Shown: piece by piece, positions 36,401 through 46,900 of the stretch
Position numbering within the stretch: the stretch's first letter is position 1
Layout: every line of letters begins with the position of its first letter
NCBI GenBank assembly: GCA_039619475.1
Contig: CM077115.1
Location: 593,303,643-593,367,642 of the forward strand
Length of the DNA stretch: 64,000 nt
DNA from: Icerya purchasi
Lineage: Eukaryota > Arthropoda > Insecta > Hemiptera > Monophlebidae
Reading direction: 5' to 3'
Notes under the pieces: generated by a model
What the model was told of the DNA's origin: nothing
Seen by the model: only the letters and a program-made list of their open reading frames with translations
The model's database searches: none
Position numbers and translations under genes: made by a program

Positions 36401-39206
36401 ATACATTAAAAAATCGTACATTTAAGCTCTGAAAATCAGGAAAACATTTTTTATATACTAACAATTATTTGAGAAGATGCTTACAAAATTACGTAAGTAC
36501 GTGGCTTTAATTTTTATAAAAACATCGATATTGATAGTAGACGCTACATGAGAAAATAAACAATCGAGACTTCAAATAACAATATACAAAAACTGAGAGG
36601 CAGGTGATTCCCAAGAACCGGAAAAGTAAATATTGCCGTTAAATAGCAAAATATCAAAATAAACTATAATAAACAATAACCAACAAGCCGAAACAATAAT
36701 CATCGTTGTTAAATTCATATAAAATATATTATAACCGAATAAAGAGAGGAAAAAAAAAAAAAAGCGGATAAATAAAAAACAAATAAACAATCATTATGCA
36801 AGAAAAAAATAACTTAAAAGAGGAGCAAGGAAATACAATTAAGACACTAATGTTAACAAACTGACGAATAAAATTTTATTACTAATTTGAATTTGTTACG
36901 TAACATTAAATAAGTATATATATTTATTGAAAATATACTATAACTATATCTAGACTAATAATCATTTAAATTCCAACCGTAAAACTATCTCGGAAAGAGT
37001 TTCAAAAAATGAAAACCTACACAGCGTATTGATTTTTTGTATTTATCGAAAACTAATATTAGAGGGAAGAATATCAGAATAAAAAATTTAGTGTTGAAAA
37101 AAATATTAAAATAATCCATTTAAACATATATTCTCGACAATGTCGTAAAGGCAAAATGTAAAAATATAATAAGTAAACGCTACATAATAGAAGAAAAAAA
37201 AATGAATTATTAAAATCGCTGCTTTAGAATACTTAAACACCAAGATAACGGTTTCCAATTTATACAAGAAATAGTTCATTAAACGAACTCAAAAATTTTT
37301 TGATTTATGTAACGCATCAAATATGCAAATGATTAATAATATCGATGATTGGCAATTACTCACTCTTAGCTATAAAATGTATAAACATTATCAGGCATAT
37401 TTCACTGAACCGTATTCAGTCCCATCTAGTCATCTCCGTAAGATTGCACGCATGTTATTAAAATAGTATACAATTATTGCTACATATCAATTATTGTACA
37501 CGGGTTTTACTTTTTCCTGTAAATTTACACCGGAGTAATCAATAAAGCTTAAAAGTATACGCTGTCTATTATGCTCAGTAAGGAAGTAAAACTGCTGTAT
37601 TTTTAACTTCGGTACGAACAAATTCTTATAATAATGTATAAAAATTTATTAATGTTATACAATAAATTAGAGCTACAAATGCATTTCTTCCCTTCTTCTG
37701 TTAATTAAAATTTGTTTCACTCCGTTCACGATGAAAAGTATACACAGATAACACAGATACAGATTTATTATACTTATTTCGGAGTGTAAAATTTTTTGAC
37801 TAATGTTGCAAAAAAAAATATCACTAATCAAGGATTACATTACGGTAAGCTTCTTTTCTTTTTTTTCTTCATTACTATAACTTTCAAACTTATTATTTCT
37901 AATAATGCCTGATGATAACTTTTTATGCAAATAACTAGGCCGGAAACAGAAATATGTATAGATAATAAAGCTCGCGGCTCTCTACTACATTATACATGGT
38001 TGTTAAGAACCATTTTTAAAACAATAGTTCTTGCATTGGCCGATCGAAAGTATTATTATTTTTGTTATAAATTTCGCTTAAAACGACTAAATCGCAAAAC
38101 TTCCAGCCAATTCAAGATATATTATCTATTAACGATATTAAAACTTCGCGTTTTATATAGTTCATCTTAAAATGTGATAATGTTTCAGTGCGGCTTCTTA
38201 ATTGCAAACCCGGCCTCCGTATTCTTTGTTATTCTTAAAAATTAGAAAATTTACTTCGAAACAAGTTGATTTAATTAAGCGTATTTACAAATTATATCGG
38301 CTTTTACGTTAAAAGTATTACTTATTCGTACGTTAATAATGTTACAATTACGGCAGATTGAAATGGTAATAAATTTTACACTTATAAAAACTATAAGCAA
38401 ATTTTTATGATTACGTGCGTTATTATAAACGGTTATTAAAGATTCAATTAAATAATTACACATACATATTGGGAAAGAATGCTAAGATACTTTTAAAAAC
38501 AACCGCTTTTTTTTTTTTTTAGTTTGTTTATAACCCAATATTGATTGTACGTAAAGCAGTGAAAATTATTAATACCACTCCTATTCATTCAAAAATTTTA
38601 CTACATCAAACAAATGAAAACTTCAAATTATTTATCAATGAAGTCACTAATAAATTAAGAAACTAAAATTTTGAATATTTTGAGTAAACGTTAATATTTC
38701 AAGCAAATGCGAAATATTATTATAAAATACGATTGTAGAAAGAATACAATAATTCAACATAATTAATAACTTCCATACCTGACAGTAGCTGGAATCCGAC
38801 ATTTCTTCATATAAAATTTATTAAAAAAAAAAAAAAAAAAAAAAAATAATCAGTATTTCATTTTGAATTTAACTTTACTTTCCTACATTGTTACCAAGTA
38901 AAATTCACGGAAAATTCATAATTATAAAAAGCACACATTCACAAACATGCACTCTGTAAAGTATTAAAATAAATAGCTAAATTCACCAATTTAACAACAA
39001 TAACAATAAATACTTTAATATAACTTTCAACGTTGTAAACTGCTATTCTTTCAGTTTTATCAAATTGATTGTTAGTCGTTATGCAGCAGCACAAAACATT
39101 CGTTGAGAACAACTGTTATAGTTTATTTGCGATATATCGCATTATTTACATAGTAATCGATATAGGTATTTATTGAACATAAACATACATGTATATATAA
39201 AAGCAA
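32771..39206. other. 6.4 kb of AT-rich DNA without recognisable genes
   Basis: Only short, compositionally driven open frames are present. A (TA)23 microsatellite lies at 33,420-33,466. A LINE-tail motif TTGACAAGCCTAA (about 34,350-34,362) marks another 3' end scrap. A24 and T-runs are at 38,820-38,846 and 38,505-38,520. Confidence 0.5.
33420..33466. repeat. (TA)n microsatellite
   Basis: Uninterrupted TA dinucleotide run of about 23 units. Confidence 0.95.
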
Positions 39207-39249
39207 CTAAAACGCTGGAAGTGAGGATTGGAAATGAAAGAAATTTGGT
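39207..39249 (+). repeat. Left terminal inverted repeat of the MULE
   Basis: Starts CTAAAACGCTGGAAGTGAGG and ends in GAAATTTGGT, about 40/43 matches to the right end in inverted orientation. The palindrome TGACGTCA, a CRE-type element, follows at 39,249-39,256. A copy of TGACGTCA also occurs just inside the right repeat (58,221-58,228), where it could serve both promoter and transposase binding (inference). Confidence 0.85.
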
Positions 39250-39728
39250 GACGTCATCGTTGCAAAATACGATAGCAAAATTGTTAAACTACATCGATTA
39301 TTTATAATAATTATCGACTTTGAATTTTTAATGCTGTCTTCAGAAATTAAAACATTTCTCACGTGCCATTTGGTTCTATGCGGTTTTTGCGGTGACATTT
39401 AGCTGTTGCGCTCTTGCGAAATTTCCGGTTTAACACGCTTTATAACGGTTTTTAAAAAAATATTGAATTTCACATTTATTTATATTTATTAAACATAATT
39501 TATTTCATTACGTTACTGTTTTAAGTATTATTATTTATATAATTTGTTTTATAAATTAACATTTTATCTTTTCTTAGGTGCAGGTGGTTCATTTTAGAAA
39601 TTTTGATCCGAGTAGTGTGTTGTTTATAAATTTGTTTTCATCTAATTATATTTCGTATTGATATTTCTAAGTTGAATAATTTATTACAAGTTTATCTAGT
39701 TTTGTTTTAGATAAAATTTGGAATAAAA
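39250..39728 (+). promoter_or_regulatory. Presumed promoter and 5' UTR of the element genes
   Basis: This 480-bp stretch lies between the left terminal repeat and the first ATG of the zinc-finger gene. It includes the TGACGTCA site at its edge and a patch around 39,390-39,420. No convincing TATA or initiator can be assigned in such AT-rich sequence. Confidence 0.35.
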
Positions 39729-40910
39729 ATGAAGACTTGTGAAGTTTGCGGTAAATCGTTCACCGAATACGCTTATTTAGCTAGACATTTAAATTTAGTA
39801 CATGGTATGTATAAAATAATTTATATTACAATAACTGATTATTGAAATGTAATTTATAATTTTCGAGTATATATTATATGTCGAGGTGATGGAATCAATC
39901 TTCAATGTATAAAATTATAAAATTAAACATTTTACTGTAAGGAAGTAAATTTTCATCATTGTTATAATATATTTACAGTTATATTATTCTTTATTTAGGT
40001 ATATGGAAAGATGGGTATCAGTGTATCAATTGTGGCTGTACATTCCGAAGGAAGGAAGATATCCGGAAGCACATGCGTAGCGAACATTTGAAGAAAACTC
40101 AGCGAAGTCATCAATGTGGAACGTGCAAGGCCACATTTCTTTACAAACACAATCTACAGCGCCACATCAGAACTGTTCATAATAAGAAAACAGAAAGGTT
40201 GTTTTATTATATTTTTTTTAAACAGATAAATTGAAATTTATTTTTACATTTACAGTGAATGTAACGATTCTTTTAATGAGTTAATGTAAATAACGAATTT
40301 AAATAGTAATTTATAGTGATAGAATTTGATAATTGTATACAAATAAATGTCAGTGCAATTATTATGTTGACTGAGTTTATGTTTTCACATTAATATGTAA
40401 ATAATTATATTTTCAGCCTGAAATGTGATATTTGCAGTAAGAGTTTTACAAGGAATTGTAATTTAAAACGTCATAAGAGAATGCACGAGTAAGTAAAAGA
40501 AGTAATAATTCATAAAGTGACGAAATATGTGTTTTGAACAATTTTTATATATAGTAATTTCATTTTAAATTTTTATTACCAGAAAATGTAATGATGGATT
40601 AGGAAATAAAAGCAATAAACATGGTCAGTGGATGAATTGTGGAATGTGCAACTTATCTTTTTCTATTCGTCGGACTTATACAACACATCTGGAAAAAAAA
40701 CATAATATTAAAATGCTGAAGTATGAATTTACATCTGAAAAAGGTAAATCATGTACATTTCAGTGAATATATTAAAGTAATGTACTGTTATATCACTTTT
40801 TTAATTATATAATGTCAACAAAGAAGTATGTTATAATGTGTAAAATTATTCTTATAGTTCACAATCATAAATATAAAATTTCTTATAAATTTAATGATAA
40901 AATTATGTAA
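39729..40910 (+). CDS. Five-finger C2H2 zinc-finger protein of the MULE (five exons, 186 aa)
   Basis: Exons 39,729-39,804, 39,999-40,197, 40,417-40,488, 40,583-40,743 and 40,858-40,910 join with GT-AG introns of 94-219 bp and matching phases, giving 186 codons plus TAA. The ATG at 39,729 starts directly before the first finger. Fingers in order: CEVCGKSF...H-x4-H; CINCGCTF...HMRSEH; CGTCKATF...HIRTVH; CDICSKSF...HKRMH; CGMCNLSF...HLEKKH. Each exon carries one or two fingers. C2H2 arrays usually bind DNA, here plausibly the terminal repeats or the target (inference). The last exon reads out of the finger frame into a short tail and TAA, 2 bp before the ATG of the transposase frame. Either the two are separate proteins, or a one-base loss in the A-rich run near 40,899-40,902 broke an originally fused protein. 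Confidence 0.75.
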
Positions 40911-40912
40911 AA

Positions 40913-43900
40913 ATGTTAACACCCGCCAATTTACATGAAACTCTTTTAGAATTTAATATATGGAAACGGAAACAAGAATCGAGTAAAATAGAACGGTATA
41001 GGCTGTGTCATATCAGTAGGGGGAAAGAAAGAATTATAAAGCTGTTTATTTGTAATCGTGTTGGGCAAATGAGAACTAAAATACATAGACGTCGTATGCC
41101 TCGCAGGAAAGGTCTCTGCAGGATTGGTAAGTTACACATATATCTATAATGTTTGTTCATTAATAACAATATAAAAAATGTAGTAAAATAAAAGTGTTTT
41201 TGATACATAATTAATAGATTATGTTGCATAATTGTATAGGTGCGATGTGCCCAGCTCATATGACGGTAACAATTATAAATGGAAAATTCATTGTTGAAAA
41301 TGTCACAACACACTGGTTTCATAAAAAAGAGCTAAGCCATATAACAATGAGTGGAGAAGAAAAAAACGAAATTTGTGGTAACTTTTATAGTTTTTTATGG
41401 AATATTGAAATTAGCATTGGCAAATTTCAAGCATTTATTATTTTTAAAATACAAATATACACGCACACACACATATATATATATATATGTGTATGTGCGT
41501 ATATTCTGCAAATAAAAGATTATAGTAACTGAAATTCATATGTTAAAATTTTTTTGCAAGCCTTCATTCAGTATAAATTCATATGTAATATAAAGTATTT
41601 ATGATAAATACTGAATCTAATAAAACATGTAAATCTTTCAATATTTAAAAATATTCTGAACTTAACTCAAATTTTATTGAAAATGTTCCTTTTTAAATGC
41701 TTTTTAATATTTGAAGAAATTGAAGTGATTTTCCTGGAATGATTACTATTTATTTTCATGTCTTAAATGTTTTTTTGTAATTTTAAATATAATTTCTGGA
41801 TATTAAGAATGCATTGTTTAAGATAAATTTGAAATAAATGAAAGTGGACATGTGGTAAAGCTTAAATAATGAGATGAAAAATAATTATATAGTTGTTAAT
41901 TTAGGCATGTTTCATGTTTATTAATTTGTTTTTATCGTTTTCGTTTGCACGTTTTGTTCCTTTTTAAAAAATGAATAAATAGGTGATTCATGCAAGTTTT
42001 ATCTCACAACTACTCTTTTTTTAAGCTACAGGTTTGTAAGCAGTTAGTAACATGGATTAAGAGGAACCAAAGATACATTAAAAGTATATGTTTAAAAAAA
42101 AGTTTTAATTATTTTAAAATATTTAGTAAAATTATTTATAAAATTTAATAACTTTCGTATAATTAAAAAATAATTATATTTAAAATATCCAGTAAGTGCA
42201 AACTTATTATTTCGGAACAAAAAGGAATATATTTTATAGAATACATTTACATTCCTTTTTTATTTAAAAATTATGAAAATTTTATCAATGAAATTAAATT
42301 AATATATAGAAAAACCGCAATAATTTTCATAAAAACACTAATTCAGTTTATCTCACAAAGCATTACTCTAAGTGTAAAGCAATATCCTTTTTTAAACTTT
42401 TAACTGTGATTTTATTATTAATCAATGAAATTGTCTGTTATTATTTATTAACATAATTTTGCATTAATTTCATAAAAACAATATACTGTATTTAGTAATA
42501 ATAACTAATATAAATAATTAGTAATATTCTTCAACTTTATTTCTTAGCATAAGAATTTATTTCAATAATAAAATAACCTATGTGTGTATGTGTCTTAGGT
42601 CTTATTGTTCCAGCTTCAAATGTTGTAAACACACACTGTTCATACGTGTTGTACCAAATGGGCAGCATTCAAAGCAGTATATAAATATGTATGTGCATTA
42701 GACCAACATACACAGATTGATCATAAACACATCTGATAATATGATATCAGTATGATCTGTTAGTGTATGTCTGCACCATTTTGCACATACATATTATTAT
42801 AAGTAGACTATTATTGTCTTATATGTAGATTAACACTTATTTAGATACTTATTAAGTTATAGCTATCTTACATTTGAAATCTTTAAGTCAAAATGATGAG
42901 CAAAAATTATTTGTTAGGTCTAATATATAAATATAACTAAGACTAATGTGTAAGGTTATAATAAGAATAATTGCTTGTATTATAATAAAAGAAATTATAA
43001 GTTAACTATGTATTTAGAATGTTAAAAGAAAGAATAGAAAGAAGAAAAAAACAAAAATAAGAAAAATAGAAAAAAAAGAAACAAAAATAAGAGAAATAGA
43101 AAAAAAGAAACAAAAATAAGAGAAATAGAAAAAAAGAAACAAAAATAAGAGAAAAAGAAAAAAAGAAACAAAATGAGAAAACGAAAAAAAATAAAAACAT
43201 TATTACTTGTAATGTTTAGTATATGATTGTAACTTAATCATTTAAGTGTATGTGTTATATTAAGAATAGTCACTAATTAAAATTTCATACCTGTATCTAT
43301 ATAATAAGGAAAATTATAAGTTATTATTAGATTTTGTATTTGAATATAAGGAAAAAAAAGTAAAATATAAAAAATGGGGAAATAAGAAAATTTTTAGTTA
43401 AGTTTAATTGATAAATATAATTGTAAGACTTGAATGTATACGATTATATTAAGAATAATTGATAATTCAAATTTTGTGTACATGTCTATATATTAAGAAT
43501 AAAGTTAGTCAGCATGATGTTTTATGCATGAGGGATTCTATGTTTTAAGTTAAAGAGAGCTGGTATTTACACAAATAATACTAAATTCAAAATGAAAATA
43601 TCTATGAAATTTGTATTGTATAAATTTTTCACAACATTTCTATAGATATGAGTTATTGGATTTTATTTGATATTTTTGTCATTTTTGTGACATATTATTA
43701 ATTGGCATGGTCAGTTAGGCAGCAACATTTTATCTTTCAAATGAATCATTGTTTGAATCTAGTTACCATACACTGAAATTTTCAAAAATTACATCTGTAT
43801 AGATTAATGTGCATAATTGACAAGTGTAAAAATATATATAAAAACGGTTAATTTGCACTATATAGTACAGATGATATGATAACTGCAATAACAACAGAAA

Positions 43901-46900
43901 ACTGATACACATTCATTGTAATGCTATACTAATGTAACTTTGATTTTTCCTTGAACGCCTGTAGATGTCACTAATATAAATTTTATAAATTGCAAGTTTC
44001 ACTTTCCTTGCACCAGTAATGTAATTCTGTTGAATTTTAACTATTGATATTTTTTTGATTTTGTGAAATATTCCAGACTCCTAAAAGTAAAAATGACAGA
44101 AATGACTTTTTTCATTTAAATTTGAACAATAGGCTTTTCTATTTTTTAAAAATATATATAAAATATATTTCTGAGACATTTTTAAATGCAGATTTTCATG
44201 GAAGAGTACTGAGAGGGATCATACCCCAGTGTGCGTAGTTGACTTTAAATGGAGCAGTAATAAAAGCGAAGTCAGTCAACCATAGTGTAGCATATATTGA
44301 GAATTACTACAATTTACATTTATACAATAACTAATTGAAAACAAATATTTTTGGTTCAGACAAATTTCTAATGACTGGAATAACAGACAATAAGATAAAA
44401 AAGATGAAAAACAAAAAAATGTTGATACATAAACAGTTTTTTAAGGTGAATGTGACATAGTGACTAGGTAAAAATTTAAATATGTACTTAAACTTGACAA
44501 TGTTTACAAATAATGGATTGTTAATTGCAAATTCCACATCAGATAATATAATTGTACTTGTTAGAATTAGGATAATCTTTAACTGCTCTGCTTTTAATGT
44601 GCAATTCATACAAATTTTCATAGTTTAGTACTACTTCATGTTGATGCATGTGTTGACGGTAAATGTTGTAATAATGCATTATATTAAAGATATTTGCACT
44701 GTATTCTTTTGAATAACGTACATGAAAGGTATTTATGGTATCAATCATAAATACTATCTTAAGGGGTTACATCACTGTAGCAGCCTTCAAAAAAAGCGTT
44801 TTTGAACATATATTTTTTTTATGGATGAAAAGGAAATAGGAAATTAATATTGAAGGTAGTGATTAAGCATATATTTAAGTATTTAACAAAACAATTTCGT
44901 CAAAAAATATTGCAAAATGGTGAATACCGAGCTATTCTTGTAAGGCATATTGATTTTGAAACGCACTGTAGCAAGTGCAAATTTTAATGTGGGGAAAATT
45001 TAAAAAGTTCTACTTAATCTATATGCTAATAGCTAGAGAGATACATATACGGGATTTGGAACATATTGATTTTTGTATGATTGATAAGTATTTGTTTAAA
45101 AAGTTTAATTTTCAACCAAAAACTAGGGCAGATATTTGTTAATAACTAATGTTCATATTAAGTTTTCAAAAATCCCGGTCGTATTTCTCTTTGAAATGTT
45201 ATTTTAAAGGTATAGTTAAAATTTCAAACAAAAAGAATGAAAATTGTTCGGGTTATGCTGCGTGCCATTTTGAAAAATTAAGTTTTAAGAAAAACGCGTT
45301 TAAAGTTTTAAAATATGTTATAGACATGTAAAAATGAAAAATTCGATTGTTTAAACATTTTTACCATTAACCTGTGATCTGCGGACCATAAAGCTATCCT
45401 AAATTTAAATATTTTTCCTCATTTTCTCTTGATGGTTTTTTTTGTAGAGCGTGGCTCTTTTGCCGCATCTGTTGTAGACCGTGCTTGACCGTTTAATATT
45501 GGCTTCAAGGCAAAAATTGTATGTCTGAAGGCCAATATCTATCTGCAAAATTTGCATGATTCGTAGAATATTCATCAGACCTTCATTAAAATATATCAGC
45601 CGCTATATTCAAGACTTTTTTGCCGTTTGAATAAGATTTTGGAGCTAAATTTCAAACCGTAGAATTAAAACTTGTTGCTATTTTGTGTGTACCCTCCCGA
45701 ACAACGGGTTAGCAAATCATCTCGGCTCAGGTCCTTATAAATCGGTTTGATTACTTCAAAAACTTCCTTAGAAAGCGGCTCCTTATGACAAAAGTTATCC
45801 AAGGAACCTGCTGTTTGCGCCTTCTTCCAGTCACACCAAGACTGAGCACTTCTTGTGTTGCGGATTTTTGTTGCTTGATATTTTATGAAATAAGGTAGCC
45901 CAAATTTAGTTTTTCATATTTTCCAATGAGGGGATTTCGATGTATCAACAAGTCATAATAAATTGCTAACTGATCAATTAATTTGCCAATTAATTTACCT
46001 TTTCGTCCGAGACCTTTCATTGTTTTTTTCAGTTTTCTCAATCGAGTACCCATTCTATTTGGCATATGATTAATGCACTCATATTTGTTAATTTTAAAAT
46101 TTTTATATGGCATTTTATCCATTATGCCTTTAAAAGTTTTGCTGTCACCATCAGTGATGTAGTTTGCATATTTCAAGCCGTGCACATTTTTGGATCGTTC
46201 AAACATCTCGACAACAGCATCTACCTCCATCTTACTAGATGAACCTTCTTGGTTCGCTAGACATTCACCAAAGTGTGCTTCATACCAGGATTCATACTAC
46301 AATGTTTCTAATTTATTTTTCCAGTATTCGAAAGCTTTATAGTACTCTTTGACTTTACTTCAACATCTACAATTTTGCCTGTTGACACGATTCTAAAAAG
46401 CAATTGATGCGTCAAAAATGATCGCAAGAGATCTTTCATTGGCGAGCAAAACAAAGAATTCAAATTGATATGTTTTCGTCTCTACATTGCTTTTATTTCA
46501 TTCCATTTTTTCTTCACATACCACAACTAGAATATCAGTTCTAGCATACCGCGACACTTTGACGTGTTTACCAAATGAAAAAAATTCTCATACATCCGAT
46601 AATCGTGTATATTCTTGGAAGAAAGAGCATATTTATCTAATCATTTTTATTGCATCTTTAATTTATACCTATCAACTGAGAATACTACTGCGCTGTCAGA
46701 AACGCTTTACCGTTTCCTCTTCGTTATGTTCCAGACTTCACTATGTGTTAACATTATATTCCTTTTTGTTTTGTTCGTTTACTTATACCACAGCTCTCCT
46801 TGTTGCGTCACTATGTGTTTAGCCTTATACATGTACTTACGCTATACTGGCCTACTTTTCATTTGACCAGCTTGTAACTTAACATAAATACCTTCTATCA

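Noticed and set aside
39191..39199. GTATATAT near both MULE ends as a target-site duplication
   Set aside because: It lies 7 bp from the left end and 9 bp from the right end, is low-complexity, and does not abut the terminal repeats.
43006..43200. F-rich 64-codon frame on the - strand
   Set aside because: Produced entirely by the A-rich 29-bp tandem repeat.
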